Shown in pieces: positions 11,836 to 24,647 of a stretch of DNA of 64,000 nucleotides; position 1 is the first letter of the stretch; each line of letters opens with the position of its first letter. The stretch spans positions 143,920,351-143,984,350 of the forward strand of contig CP136062.1 of NCBI GenBank assembly GCA_032622095.1. Direction: 5' to 3'. This DNA is from Siphonodentalium dalli (Eukaryota > Mollusca > Scaphopoda > Gadilida > Siphonodentaliidae). The notes beneath the pieces are model-generated. The model saw only the letters and a program-made list of their open reading frames with translations. It did not search any database and had not been told where the DNA came from. A program made the translations under genes and the position numbers.

Positions 11836-13560
11836 ACTAGAAGTAGGCGTTTAGTCCATCGGCACCACACACGGGCTTGTGATACATCATTTTGAAGGTT
11901 ATGACATTGTGCACCGGATAGGACCCGGTGCGAAATATACAAATAATGCAAAAGATGATTTTGATAGGTTTAAGCGCCAAAAATCAGCAAAAATCGCAAT
12001 CTTTTATAAATGCGGCTAAGAGCGACACAACACAGCAGGAATAGTTACGTGCACTCGCGCAACAGTATGGCGATCAGACAGATTCGTACGTTGGTGTCAC
12101 TCCATGACGTCACCAAAAAGGACGTAAAACCTCGTGGCGTTCTGACATTTTTACTGTGCCGCGTTTTTGCTATGTTTATTTTATGTGTTGTTTTCGATTA
12201 TTTGTTTGTCGCCGATATCGCCATATGTCGGGATTCCCTGTTTCTATATTTAAAACTGGCATGGTCGTAGTGAGTCTCGATTTCGATTTTTTCTCCCAGG
12301 TCAAAACTCTACATCAAAGAGTCTATAGACTCCTTCGGGACCTACATAGACTCCTTCATTTGGGTATTTTTTACTTCTAATTGGGAAGTTTTATGATTTT
12401 TGGTTCGTGCGAAGACCTCTTTTTTATCGTGCGGGAAAAGAGAGACATTCAAAACGCGATTTCGTAATTCGACGCAATAGGCTGAATAGCCTAACCTTCA
12501 GCCGAGTTCCGGGTCAAATATGACGAATGACGTAACACAAAACAAAACGCATTTGTTGACACAAACACCGTTCGAAGAGTTTATTATTACATAAAATGAT
12601 CGTTATTGATTAATTATTGATTAATTATTGATATTTATTGTTGCATATTGGCTGCTATCAATATTTACACAAATAGTTTTAATTATTTCTTAAAATTGCT
12701 CCTTTGGTCAACTTTGACTATCGGAAAATGAAAATGAAAATATACCGCTGAAAAAAATGTAATCGATATTAAAGTCTCATCCTTTCGGCAACATGGAATT
12801 GGTTTTAATTACTTAAATGATTAATATAGTAATTTGCCTTTTATCTGTGATGAAATGAGAAATGGTAATTGTCTTTTTTTGCTAACATTAAATTAAATTA
12901 AATAAATTAAGTAAAATACAGTGAAATTATTTTTTAAATTATTGTTTATTACATTTTTGCGCACGTTGGCATCTCTCTGAGTGCATTCTAGTTCAATATT
13001 GTTTTGACCTGCGATCTTCAATATAGTTTAGAAAACTGCGGAGATATATTCCGCATATGGCAACGTGTTGTTTATGTCAACATATTCAATTAGTGATGTG
13101 TTATGTAAGATTGTTTCACCCCTCACCCCAAAATTCAGCAAAAAGTCACTGTTTTTGGGGAAATTCGGCAGAACGAAATAAAAAATCAGAGAATTTGGGA
13201 CATCTTCCTGCTAAGATATAGCAGTCTACATACTTATAGATAACAAGTATGGTAACGCCATGATTTCGTTGATAGATGGCAAAATGTCTGAGATTTATTG
13301 TGAAAATAGACAAAAACAAATGTTGATTTTCAATTGTTTTACCCTCTTAATGGGTAATAATTCAATATTGCTTTGACGAGGGATCTCAGAAATACCATGG
13401 AAATTTGTGGAAATGTTCACGGCATATGTTCATAAGCCAGTTATGTCATCCTTTGTGATAGGTGCTGTTTGTGTAAGATTGTGTCAGCCCTCACCAAAAA
13501 ATTAAATGTTGTCAGTTGTAAACTAGATGAATGCATGCAAAGCTTGTGTGCCCATATACT
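11836..13560. mobile_element. Left arm of a ~6-kb inverted structure
   Basis: The outer part (11836-12005) is the reverse complement of 17640-17800: shared tracts include 'aggttatgacatt' and 'tgcaaaagatgatttt'. The inner part (about 12950-13560) repeats, in reverse, a module containing 'ctcaccccaaaattcagcaa', which is found forward at 17260-17300. About 900 bp between these parts (12010-12900) has no match in the other arm and could be a later insertion. No transposase was seen. Confidence 0.6.
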
Positions 13561-13879
13561 TGGGTTTCTCGAATCCGCAATCGTAACTACAGATATTAAA
13601 AATCGACAACTCATAGAAAGAACACATATTCTAGTGATGTACCTGTAACATCCTATTCGTAATTCATATGTGCAGTAGGTTATTATGAGTAAGCTGTCGA
13701 GTGCCAACACAGCACATGCTAACTTACGGTAGGCATGCATGGTAATGCATTGCGCTAAATACCACCCGAGCCGAAATTGTCCTAGAAAATCCGGTGAAAA
13801 ACGGAAACAATTTGTAACACTTGATAGCTATGCATGATGGCACAATATCATGGTTAGATTACCAAGCACAAATTTGTGC

Positions 13880-15095
13880 CAAAATAAATGGATGGGAAAT
13901 TGATGACAAGGGCCTTTGTCTAGGCGCATCCTTGAGAGGATTGGCTCAAGGAATACTCGGCGACCTACTCCCAAGACGAGAAGAAGACTAAAACGTTCTT
14001 ATTGCTGCGATAGACGGCCGATTTGCTGCCAAAAAACAGACTGACTTGTATATGGTACAATTGCGTGAACGACGACAAAGGGCAGGATAGAGCCTATCTG
14101 AATTGGGACAAAGCATCCGACGTCTGGCCAATATGGCATATCATACTGCATCACGTGAATTGAGAGACACTTTGGCAAAGGACCAATTCATTGGTGGGTT
14201 GTATGATCCAGATATACGGCCGGGCTCTCTTGGTGAGAGCATAAGACATGCAGTTGAATTTAGACGCCTTTGTCAAGTCTAAAGACTATGCTAGGGCAGT
14301 AAATGAAGCAGACCCAACACAAAGCAAAAATATAGAGTTTGAAGAACCAAAAAAGATAATATAATTATATGAACTGAAGCCCCAAACTGGTTATAATGGG
14401 AAAACCCAGGATAGCTCACAACCACCCTAGACATCACAGTCCATCGTTGAGATGAAGGAGATAAAACAAATGTTGACGACTGATGTGAAGATGAGTAATG
14501 GGGAGATTACACAAAAAATGACAAACTTGGAGAACCAAAACAAGGAGAAAAAGAGTAACACAAATGAGTGACTGTCGTGGCGATCGACAATGGAGACAGA
14601 ATTATAATGATAATCCTGATTATAGCACAAACGAATACAAAGAACGCACCAGATACAGAACTTCTCACAATCCACGCGACATGTGTCATAATGCCTATCG
14701 TGGAAGGGGAGACCAGCCGAGCACAAGTGGACATCCTAACTCCAAGGAGTCTGAAGAGGGAGGCCTGTGTTTAGATTGCAATCTCTATGGGCAGCCAGTG
14801 AGGTTTCTAATTGGTACCCGCGCAACAGTTTCCATGCTCTCAAAGAAACTATATGACTACTTATCGGAAGATAAACCCAAACTGGATACCTATCTATATG
14901 GTGATATGGAGACAATAAATGGAAATCAAAATGGATTACCATGGTGCAGCAGAATGTGAGATAGTGGTCGAAGATGATACTATCAAACAGCGCATGATAG
15001 TGGTTGACATAAGCCAAGACGGAATTCTTGGCCTAAACGCTATAAGAAAGCATCATATTGTTGTGGACATATGCTATATGTTACATAAATGATGT
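13880..15095 (+). pseudogene. Degenerate Ty3/Gypsy-like gag and protease
   Basis: Translation in shifting frames gives a gag-like segment at 13900-14280: CLGASLRGLAQGILGDLLP, then LSELGQSIRRLANMAYHTAS and LRDTLAKDQFIGGLYDPDIR. This is the usual order of a Gypsy capsid. Next come a basic, Arg/Tyr-rich stretch (14564-14700) and a retropepsin-like region: PVRFLIGTRATVSMLSKKLY at about 14790-14860, and DGILGLNAIRKHHIVVDI near 15020-15075 in another frame. The catalytic Asp-Thr-Gly is replaced by Gly-Thr-Arg, and stops and frameshifts occur throughout, so the element is dead. It sits inside the inverted arms at 11.8-17.8 kb. Confidence 0.7.
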
Positions 15096-16640
15096 AGCAC
15101 GCGAGCTGCCGATCATTGAGTCCAACGAAACGAATAAGGCATACCGAGTTGTATCTTCTGACTTATCGGAAACTCTGCCAGATATACTATATTCTCGTCA
15201 CGTTTCAGAGCATATCAACACAAATTCCCCAGAAGGAATTGGAACTATTGAAACTGAGGTTCACGAGCCCACTTATACCGCGATAAGCAGCACGGATACG
15301 GCACCAGCTATGGGAGAGAACACATATATTGGCAGAATATGCCATGTGACTCCTGGAAGTTCTGGAAATTCACAAATGCTCAAAAAGCTTACCGAACCTA
15401 TGGGTATCCATGACCACGTGGCAATACAGCAGTAGTTTCTGCTACCATGAGCAATGGGGATGAGTTCCAAAGAAGGGAAACCAAATACGCAGGAGGACAT
15501 TGACAGCCATACATGGTCAGAGAAATTCAACATGTAATGATCAAGGCCTTGGATATATTACGGCATCTGTTCCTCATCATATTCCAAGAAATGTGGCCCA
15601 ACCCAGAAACGGCGCCATGGGTACTTCAAGATTCGAGGACGATAGCTAGAATTAAAGAGCATCGCAAGGTTGCTGACAAGGCTCGATTTGATGGCTGTGA
15701 CCAAGAAGGTCGTGACACATCAAAACCCCAAATACTGTGGGAAGATCCCCATAGGGCAAAATCGTGGATGATGACTCCCAGATAGGTCAGCCACAGAAAG
15801 ACAGCGTTTATACTGTTTGTACAGTATTGTCGATGTAAAAAAAATTCTATTATAGGATTAATGGGAAGTGGCAGCCCTTGTGGGAAACATCTAGTCCCAG
15901 GTGGCTACAAGTTCTTTCCAAACACGACCCCTTGGCTCATCTTTCATGACTAGATGTGGTGAGATCGCGAGCTCACCTTAATGGGTGTGCCGTCTCGTGG
16001 GTAGTTCATGCCCATTGGACGTTAAAAACCCTACATGTGTATCGGAGAAGAGTAGGCTATGCACCCGCATTGGAGAAAGTTTCTACACCCAGATACAAAC
16101 AAATTTGGCTTCCACCGGTTCCAGGGTGCAGACGACCTACGATATGTAACGGACGTCGTACCAACAATCCTTTTGGGAAAAGTAACGGTGTGGTCACCGC
16201 TGCTGAAGAATTTAACAAAAGTTCACTAAGCACAGGTTCATCGATTGTCATAAAAATTGGACACCTCTCTAGTACACATTTCGCGCAATGCTGCACATTT
16301 GACACAAAACGTCTAAACGGTTGTTTGATGTTTGGCGGAATGGTCATGTGAGTCAGGTGATTTCGTTGGCAATGACAACACATGTTACATGTACGTGTGG
16401 CTGAACCTGGCTATTAACATTCACTAAACCTCCCAATACGTATAATCTTATACAACTGTGAAGCTATATTATGCGAAGCAAACATATACAATGATGTAAT
16501 TTCTTCAACTCAAGTAACTATCAAACAACTCAGCTTGATAAGGTGTGTGTATAATGCATAAATGTATATAGGAATAATCCGTGTTTGTCTCATCTTGCGA
16601 TGTATTCTATTATTGGGGCGAGGTGTGCAATAACGTAACC
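15096..16640 (+). pseudogene. Downstream remains of the Gypsy-like element, unclear
   Basis: Frames stay open for about 100 codons (15100-15430 and 15513-15785) without a recognisable reverse transcriptase, RNase H or integrase motif. It may be the protease-RT linker of the same element followed by unrelated repeat sequence after about 15.8 kb. I could not place a 3' LTR. Confidence 0.3.
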
Positions 16641-16659
16641 AAACAAATGCGACAGAAGA

Positions 16660-17800
16660 TTATCCTGGATTATTGTTCAAAATGGAATTGAATTATCACC
16701 CATGTAGAGGGGCAAAACAAGTTTAAATTTCACGATTTTCGGTCTACTTGCACCAGAACACTCCGAAATATTGCCATCTGTAAAGGACACCATGGCGTTA
16801 TCACAATGCATATCTCGAAGTGGGTAGACTGCAATACAATAGCACAAAATAATCAGAGTTGTTGTGCTTTTGTATTCTGCCATACCGAAATTTCTAAAAC
16901 TGATTTTTGTCTTCTAAATTTTGGGGTGGGGGTGACACAATCTACCACCACATAGCATCTATGATGAAGAATTACATCTTTATCCCACAATCATATGCGG
17001 TATATATTTCCACAAGTTTCTAGATTATATACGGGATCTCCATTCAATGTCATATTGAATAATCGCCTATTAAGAGGGGTGAAACAACTGAAAATGAATG
17101 ATTTTGTGTCTATTTTGCAAGTAAATTTAAGAACGTTTTACACCTATCACCGCAATCATGGCATTTCATTACTTTGTATTTATAAGTATGTAACCTGCTA
17201 TATCGTAGCACAAACATATCCCGAATACCTGTGCTTTTGTATTCATTTGTGCCGAATTTCCCTAAAACAGTGACTTTTTGCTGAATTTTGGGGTGAGGGT
17301 TGAACTAATCTTACATAACACAGCACGTGTTAAATATGATGACATATTCAGCATACTGTCGTATGCGGTATATATATCCGCACTTTTCTTGACTATATAC
17401 GATATCCCTGATCAAAACAATATTGATCTATCGCCCATTAAGTGAGGCAAAACAATTGAAAATTGCGCTGTTTTGTCTATTTTTACAATAAATCTAAAAT
17501 AAAATCTTCGTTATATCAGAGAAATCGTACCACTATCATAGTAAATATCTAGAGGTATGTAGACTACAATATCTTAGCGCAAAATGTTCGCGTTTCTATA
17601 CTTTTATTTCTTATTTTGCCGCATTTTACAAAAACAGGGATTTTTGCTGCATTTTGGCACTTAATCCGCTAAAAATCATCTTTTGCATCATTTGTATATT
17701 TCACACCGGGTCCTACCTGCTGCTGCGGAATGTCATAACCTTCAAAATGATGTATCACAAGCTTGTGTGTGATCCCGATAGACTAAACTTTCTGAAGTCG
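16660..17800. mobile_element. Right arm of the ~6-kb inverted structure, ~340-bp tandem modules
   Basis: About three diverged modules in tandem. Each has a 'cgcc(t/c)attaag(a/t)g(g/a)gg(g/c)aaaac' start, a central 'gtatgtagactacaatat'-type segment and a 'gaattttggggtgaggg' type end, with breaks near 17010 and 17370. The same modules appear reversed in the left arm. The outer edge near 17800 pairs with 11836. Confidence 0.6.
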
Positions 17801-18637
17801 GTTCCGTCCGCTTCACTATAATGAACTGAATCCTGCTAGACCAATCACATGATCTTCTAAATTTTGAGACAATGTATTGAAATTGGTCTGAGTTGTATGG
17901 ACGTTGAATACACACTTTCTGGACTCTGGAGCTTCGGTGCATCCACAAAGAAACAAGCCAGACAACTCGGCGGTCAATCGAAGGACTCAATCGAAATGGT
18001 TTCAAAAATTGACAACACTCGTCCATAGATATATAAAATGATGTCATCCAGGTTTAGTGCAAATTTGTACTGAATTTGTTCGGGAAATAAAAATGGTTTT
18101 GGAGAGAATTAATGTCTATACAATTGCAATATAGACATTTGTTCTGATCTTCGAAAGATTATATGATAATCTATTCTATTAATTTTAACAAATTTACATT
18201 ATACGATCAACTAAGACAGATATGCTGACAAATGTGATATCCAACTGTACATGTATCTGCCTCAAATAGTCTATCACTAAATCACTGAGAGATTTGCATA
18301 TGCTGTAAATCAGTCAGCATTAAGAATGATGCCTAAATGTTTCAATTTTCATTATAAACATGTTGGGTGATTAGGGTGAAGTCTTCTAAAATGGGTTTGG
18401 TCCCAAAATTGTTATAGTAAAAACATGTTTTTGCACGCGAGTGGTTGGTGCGTGTGTCCTAGGTTGAGCGGAATTTTGTTTCAGCTCTGTGCGCGAAACA
18501 ATTTTTTGCAGACATATCCACCTGGCTGTATAAGGGATATATGTTATACGTGCGCTATCAGTGTTTGTGATTAATGATGAACAGGCTACCGTCTAACCTA
18601 TTTAGGCACATGTCCATGGCTGTGGCTAGATACTTAC
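17801..18637. other. Intronic stretch, no gene seen
   Basis: AT-rich. No repeat or exon recognised. Confidence 0.5.
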
Positions 18638-18760
18638 ACACACATAATGATGACGCATAGGTGGTGACTCTGTTCTCCACATGGAACCCTGACTCGCATT
18701 GGCAAGTGGATGGTGACGCTCCGTTATTAACGCAATGCCCAGGCCAGCACACGTCACACC
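18638..18760 (-). CDS. Same extracellular gene, EGF-like exon
   Basis: A 123-bp phase 1-1 exon, 41 codons. Acceptor 'atttctgaacag', donor 'tatgtgtgt|gtaagt'. It encodes CDVCWPGHCVNNG, then STCQCESGF, then a tail ending SSLCV. The six cysteines in the pattern C-x2-C-x4-C-x9-C-x-C-xn-C, with Gly-Phe after the fifth, match an EGF-like or laminin-EGF-like module. A two-base start (GG) completes the codon left open by the thrombospondin exon at 25639 if that exon is read in its C-terminal frame; the end fits the exon at 10745. One complete module per exon is the usual form for extracellular mosaic proteins. Confidence 0.72.
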
Positions 18761-19187
18761 CTGTTCAGAAATGAAGTATTATGTCATCAGAAGTCATTCA
18801 GACATGGACTAGTCATATTCCAAAACGTTGTCGAGAGCCCACTAGCTACGTAAGAATCATTTTATTATTGATTCGATTCTCGCATAGCAGATGTATTACA
18901 ATATGTCTCGGTTGACAGAATGACTAACTTGTTACTTGCGCCAGTCCATTCTGGACGCAAGTAATGTTTTCGGCTCGGATGTCTGTCCTTCCGTGAATAT
19001 GTTACGTCATACCGGAAGTACATATTGTAAAAAAAATTAACACGCGCTAATATGAAATGGTTGCATCAATTGTAATTTAAATCCACATATATACTTAATT
19101 TGCATTGTTATCTGGTTTTATTTTGGTAATAAATCGTTCATAAATGAACAATATTGAAAAAGTTTGTAATTTAAATCCACATATATA
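18761..19187. other. Intronic stretch
   Basis: No gene. A motif at 19078-19122 ('taatttgcattgttatctgg') is copied at 19588-19615, and 'atttaaatccacatatatac' at 19076 recurs at 19170, so local duplication has occurred around the palindrome that follows. Confidence 0.5.
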
Positions 19188-19343
19188 CACAGAACGACAC
19201 GATGTGTAAATGGGTTTGTCGATACGGCACCAGTGATGTCGCGGAAGGATAGAACGAGAGGCGCTTGCGCCTCGAGTTCTATCCCTCCGCGACAGCACGG
19301 GTGCCGTATCGACAAACCCATTTACACATCGTGTCGTTCTGTG
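19188..19343. repeat. 156-bp near-perfect palindrome
   Basis: Two arms of about 78 nt meet at 'gaggcgcttgcgcctc'. The outer 45 nt of each arm ('cacagaacgacacgatgtg' inward) pair without mismatch; only about five mismatches lie nearer the centre. It is most likely a foldback MITE. No transposase and no obvious target duplication was seen. Confidence 0.85.
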
Positions 19344-19614
19344 TTTAGTACACGCTTCGCGTCCTAGAATCCGTGCATTAAAAATACATGATTAGAATGT
19401 TTATTTAGGCTCATACAGGGCGTGTTTGTCACATGTGATGATTCTTTTATTTAAATAGTTCCAGTTTCATGGTTGAGGCGAACGTCATGTATACGTCATT
19501 TTACGTCAACGAGATGTGTATGGAACGTACGTTCCATACGGATTTGTGAATTACACTGTAATTCTAGAAACAAGCGTGTAATAAATACTTAATTTGCATT
19601 GTTATCTGGTTTTA

Positions 19615-19741
19615 TTCAAAAATTTCAAAAACTTCAAAAATTTCAAAAACTTAAAAAATTTCAAAAATTTCAAAAACTTCAAAAATTTCAAAAACTTCAA
19701 AAATTTCAAAAATTTCAAAAACTTCACAAATTTCAAAAAAC
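19615..19741 (+). repeat. Minisatellite of 9-10-bp units, ttcaaaaa(t/c)
   Basis: About fourteen alternating 'ttcaaaaattt' and 'caaaaac' units. It gives a misleading open frame of Lys-Asn-Phe repeats, which I do not regard as a gene. Confidence 0.85.
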
Positions 19742-19857
19742 TTAGTAATTTTTATAGGCGCCAAATTACCATCCAAGACGTATACCCTTATAAACTGCGG
19801 GCCAGTCCTAGTAACGCGCACGTCAACGCGTTTGAAGTTTTTGAAGTTTTCAATGCG

Positions 19858-20190
19858 AATGTCACTTTAACATTATCCCACAGTGAGTGCCTAGTGTCAC
19901 TTTAACATTCATCCATAGTGAGTGCCTTGTGTCACTTTAACAATCATCCCCCGTGAGAGCCTATTGTCCCTTTAATATTCAAATACTGAGTGCATTTTGT
20001 CCCTTTAATATTCAGTGCGGAAGCTGCCCATCGTTCATCGAGGTCATCACGTGATATACATGTAGATAATACATCGTTCACATGGAGAGACTTCGTTCAG
20101 CGAGCGCAGTGTGTCACTTTAACATTCAAGACTGAAGCTATCCCCATCAAGGTCCTCACGTAATATACATGTAGATAATACACCATGCAT
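19858..20190 (+). repeat. 35-bp tandem repeat plus 110-bp duplication
   Basis: Five units begin 'tgtcactttaacatt' or the variant 'tgtccctttaatatt' at 19859, 19895, 19930, 19965 and 19998, each followed by a 'gtgagtgcc' motif. Then 'cacgtgatatacatgtagat' at about 20047 recurs as 'cacgtaatatacatgtagat' near 20157. Confidence 0.75.
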
Positions 20191-20580
20191 CGGAGTGGCC
20201 TAAAGTTGATAGTTGGTTAACAGGTAAAAAACACTACCAATATGTCTCACCTGTAATTAGATCGGATAGAGCAATCGTTCCTAATATGCAGCCAACTGGG
20301 GGCCATATCATCATAACAGGGATATTATGTCCGTACACACAACTATTTCAGCGATGGATGAACAGAGATTTGATATCTAGATTTTTGTTATCGATCTCTC
20401 AAACGAGGGGCCAGCACCCGTGGTTCAAACTGTTGTTGGCAAGACACCACACAACATGCCAAATGTGTGATGGGCGCAAGTATAGGCAGCTCCAGTGAGT
20501 GCATTCTAGTTCAGTTATATTTTCACGGTCAGTGTGCCGTCATATTATGCAGGGTGCAATTTTATAATCAATTGCACAAT
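20191..20580. other. No feature seen
   Basis: Intronic sequence without recognised gene or repeat. Confidence 0.45.
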
Positions 20581-20809
20581 TATATATATATATATCTTTA
20601 TTACCTCCTCATGGGAGATCATTGATACATATAAAATTAAATTACACAAAACAAATAAATCAACTGAAAATATACACACATAGGACATAACGCCATATAT
20701 AATCTATTTTACAATGAAATAATAAAATATAGCAATACTGTAAGTCGAGACATTCTCACTTCAAAGCATGTCTGACATAGTAACACACGCACCCGTACAC
20801 ACCATCTCT

Positions 20810-20867
20810 CTCTATATATATCTCTCTCTCTTCCTCTATCTCCTTCGCGCTCTATCTCTTTCTATAT

Positions 20868-20918
<51 letters not shown>
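20810..20918. repeat. (TC)n and (TA)n microsatellites
   Basis: CT-rich tracts run into about 27 TA units at 20865-20918. A shorter TA tract lies at 20580-20595. Confidence 0.9.
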
Positions 20919-20920
<2 letters not shown>

Positions 20921-21265
20921 ATCCACAGTCGCCATATTTTCTATTGTTCTCCCTTGCACAATATCCAGCCGATTGCCCACTGGTAACAATAGCTGTGGAT
21001 TATTTAAACAATAAGTGTGCATTATTTTAACAATAACTGTGGAATATTAAAATATTCCCCAGGTATTGTCATAACAATCGCAAGTCATTGTTTGCTGTGT
21101 TCTCCACTTGCTGACACACCGGAATGTAAAATTGGTGTGACCAATCAATCAATCAAATAAGAAACTGAACAGTCTTAGGTGATTATAATGATCATAGGGA
21201 TACTAAGAAAGACGGTGGGTGGAATTTGTTTAATGTAATAACAACAATTTTACATCAATGTTAGA

Positions 21266-21475
21266 CAATTCGGACTAGAAAAATATATATCACCCCTGGT
21301 CAAGTGGTCCAGCAATATACTGAATTATGATCTAGTTATGTGTTAATTTATTGTACTATTAATATGTGTATTATAAATAAAATTATCCTATCCTATCTGC
21401 TATGATGCGGTTGGGTCCTGCTGAATTGCTCTGATGATGGTAGGGCAAACTGATGCTGTTAATAAATAGTACCGT
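21266..21475 (+). repeat. Dispersed repeat pair, copy 1
   Basis: Starts 'gacaattcggactagaaaaa' and ends in 'gggcaaactgatgctgttaa'. It matches 22201-22335 with an insertion of about 75 bp. Confidence 0.7.
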
Positions 21476-21963
21476 GAGTTCCACAATGAATTAAAACAAT
21501 ATACAAGCTAAAATTGAAGTCTGCTCTTGTGTGAGTTTGGACAATATGCATAGCAAATGCATTGCTCAACGCCACATATGCTAAGTCAGTGTCGTAATTT
21601 GGTTGCGAACAAACAATATATTTATTAGATTTATTATTTAAGTTACCAGTGTGATTATGGGAATAAGTGGTTTGAAGGTCTAAATTGTGCTCGCGTTTGT
21701 TATATTCGTATAAGGCCTCTGTATGCCGCACATAGCCTAGTTCAAGAGATTGAATTGAGAAAGTTCGGTTCCCCAACTTCTTTGGCATTGAACAATAAAG
21801 AGCGTTCCTTGTTAATACATTCATGGTGTGGTATGAATAAAGAGCGGTTGTCTCTCACTTGTGTGCGAAATATTTAAAACAGCTGAAAAATATATGTTAT
21901 ATTAACATTTATTTTCAGAGCACACAAAGCCGGTATATCACTGGGGCTCTCCTCGCCTTTGTC

Positions 21964-22106
21964 GATTATGCAGAAGCTTGGAAGCTTCAAGTCAATAACA
22001 AAAAAAAATAATAATGATTTTCACGAAGAAATGGTCGAAAAATCTCCCCACATTCAAGTATGGAGGCTGTAGCCTAGAAATAGTTAAAGAATTCACTTAT
22101 TTGGGG
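21964..22106 (+). pseudogene. Fragment of a non-LTR reverse transcriptase
   Basis: The frame from 21964 gives DYAEAWKLQVNN. After a poly-A tract that shifts the frame, 22014 onward gives MIFTKKWSKNLPTFKYGG, then SLEIVKEFTYLG. This matches the palm-thumb region of CR1/RTE-type LINEs (usual forms: CxxWKLxVNxxKTKxMxF and FxYLG). It ends at a run of 14 G. Only about 50 codons survive. Confidence 0.65.
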
Positions 22107-22200
22107 GGGGGGGGGGTCAATTATTTTATAATCGTCGATTCCGCCAGAACATAAAGAAAAGAGTTACAAACCGGAATGTGAAATTGGTAATTTCGGAATT

Positions 22201-22335
22201 AGACAATTCGGACTAGAAAAAATATATTCCACCGGACAAGTGGTCCTGATAATCTGCTATGATGCGGTTGGGTTCTACTGAATTTCTCTGATGATGTTAG
22301 GGCAAACTGATGCTGATAACAAATACTACCTCTAT
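22201..22335 (+). repeat. Dispersed repeat pair, copy 2
   Basis: Copy of 21266-21475, sharing 'tctgctatgatgcggttggg' and the 'gggcaaactgatgctgataa' end. The two copies bracket the LINE fragment. Confidence 0.7.
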
Positions 22336-23821
22336 ATATGATATAAACGCTCTTTATTATTTCCATATCAGGAAAACAGTAATAAATAACGCTCTTTATG
22401 TTTACCATATCCGGATCTAAACAAAAGCCAGAAAACGTAACATGTTTTGCTTTTGTTTACATGCCAAAGGGGAAGAAATCGACAATAACATACTGCTTAT
22501 GTCATATTTCTGATTGCCATAAGAACAAAGTCTGTCTATATTTCACTATTTATGGCGGTTTTTGACGGATGGGAATATTTTATAATAATATTGTATTTGT
22601 GTACCAAGTGACTTATAGGCCCTATGGGCCGGGTGTTTGTTAACATAACGTCACTATAATAAATAAATAAATAAATATATTGTAGGTGTTCCGCAACTTC
22701 GATAATTCTGTCTGTAACGATTGCAGCTAATGCATGCCTATATCCATGGTGACTGCGACTTACTGCGTAGATATGATTGTCTGTCCCGTTGATGACGAGA
22801 GACGTCGCTTCAACTTCAATAAAATATAGTGCAATATATGTTCCATAACAATGAACATGCAAAGTTATTGACAAAACTCAGTTGTTATTATTATGCATGA
22901 CTCACAACTGTTGAAATATCTGTCTGCGATCTTACGCACGTTTTGCAGAAATCCAGCCACAAATGGCAACGAAGAATTGTTCTGGATCTATCAAGCAAAC
23001 AAATCTCGAGTTTCTAATATAATCATCTCCAGTGTATATAGAATTTGAGAAATTATTAAGAAACAACAAAAACAATGAAATGTAATACATTTGAGAGGTC
23101 GAACACATATTAGTTTTTGTCCCTTTCGGTACTAAGACCTGCTAGAATATTTCACACAAAACTCCAATTACCAAATAGCTTATTGTCTTGGCTCTATACG
23201 AGGAGGCTTCATGTGTATCACGTTGAGTTAGATTTTTAATGGCATAATATAGCATCATAGCCCCAAATATAATAATAACGAATAAAGCAGTCGCAGATAT
23301 TCCAGCCCAATGGAAATAAATGTTGATACACAGTGTGGTCCACTCAACCAGAAGGCAATGACCAGGATAATGTCACTGTGCTGAGAGATATGGTGGTCAC
23401 CATTAACTTGGTTATGAACCCATGACTCACAACTCTTCTCAGCCCAATTTTTCTTTCATCAACAGGAATGACATGGAAATTCTCAAAAATAGAAAAACAA
23501 TTATGGGTAATTGCCTTTCTAAATGAATATAATTAAATTTCCGGAATCAAGAATAATTAAGTCTCCTCATGATCTTGAGATATGATATCATGGATATATG
23601 ATATGAAATTTTAGATATTGTTCATGCCATAAAATTAAAGTAAATGAGGTTATAATATCCAATGGGTCGATGGTCCTTAAATACTATGTCACAATAATCG
23701 TTCGTACCAAACTTCACAAAGAAGTTCCTGGATGATTTTTAGAAAATCCATTTTTGAAATTCGAGGAAATGTTGTCAAACCATGCGTCTGACCCTTAATA
23801 TACCAATGGATTGTCCGTGTT
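22336..23821. other. Intronic stretch with weak minus-strand coding hints
   Basis: An acceptor-like 'attttattgaag' followed by about 50 bp (EATSLVINGTDNHIYA) and a GCA|gtaagt donor lies near 22825-22770 on the minus strand. Another minus frame at 23350-23109 encodes a hydrophobic run (ISATALFVIIIIFGAMMLYY) followed by a polar tail and a stop. Neither is supported by phase or family, and AT-rich DNA often encodes hydrophobic runs by chance. (AAAT)n repeats lie near 22660. Confidence 0.3.
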
Positions 23822-23945
23822 GTAGCGGGGGTGGGGTCTGACAAAAACTTCCGCAATCATGGCCGGGTGGGTAGGTGGTCTGGAGCCCAGAAAACCCCAT
23901 TTTTTCCAGCGCTTGCAATTTTTTCCTGATAATTTTTTTTAAAAT
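23822..23945. repeat. Fragment related to the nested element at 42161-42698
   Basis: Shares 'ccgggtgggtaggtggtc' and the following 'gcaattttttcc' with 42195-42245. Boundaries are uncertain. It accounts for the end of the 118-codon minus frame here. Confidence 0.5.
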
Positions 23946-24647
23946 TATTTACAAACAATGAGACTGTTCTATTGTTCAGCAGCCTAAATGACACCCGTTT
24001 GGTTGGAGTGTGAATATATACATGTATGCTGCAATACTGAGGCGCTTTAAATTGCTTTAGATTGAAATGAGGTCTTACGACTATTCCAGTATCTTTGGTA
24101 CCGTTCGCTAACATGACAATAACATCAGCTTTGAGCGAATAATTTATAACTAACTTAATAAATATTAAGCAACAAAATATATTTCCTAATATATATACCT
24201 TAAATTGTATCATATCCAGTTAATGTTAGAATGAACATGATCTCAGTTATCCTGATATAATTATAGATACGCTCCACTATGTAATGATCCAATTGATACA
24301 GATCGATGCATATGTTCAATGTTCAATGGGTTATGCCATTACTGATCCAAAGCCAGTCATAATCAATAAGTGCTCTATAGCAGAATAGAATAGGGTATAA
24401 TACTCTGTCTAAATATGCACCCATTGGCTATCAAAATAGGGGTGGCCAAATACATGCAGATGTACAAAATATACATATTCTATTCTCTTATATGCATATG
24501 TATACATATAAAAACACAAGATAGAAAACATTGGCGGGCACCATGTGTTTTATGCAAATAATTGTTATTATATATTGCTCGAAATCATCAAAGGTGTACC
24601 ATTCCATTTGAATTTGCACGGTTAACAGAGAAATAAATTTATTCCAC

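Noticed and set aside
12010-12380. Plus frames of 74-86 codons
   Set aside because: They are inside the inverted arm region, mutually overlapping, and lack any recognisable sequence.
19594-19905. Frame with Lys-Asn-Phe repeats
   Set aside because: It is a direct translation of a 9-10-bp minisatellite.
23109-23350. Membrane-spanning exon of the extracellular gene
   Set aside because: The hydrophobic run is striking, but the splice borders are weak and the flanking exons already join in phase without it.
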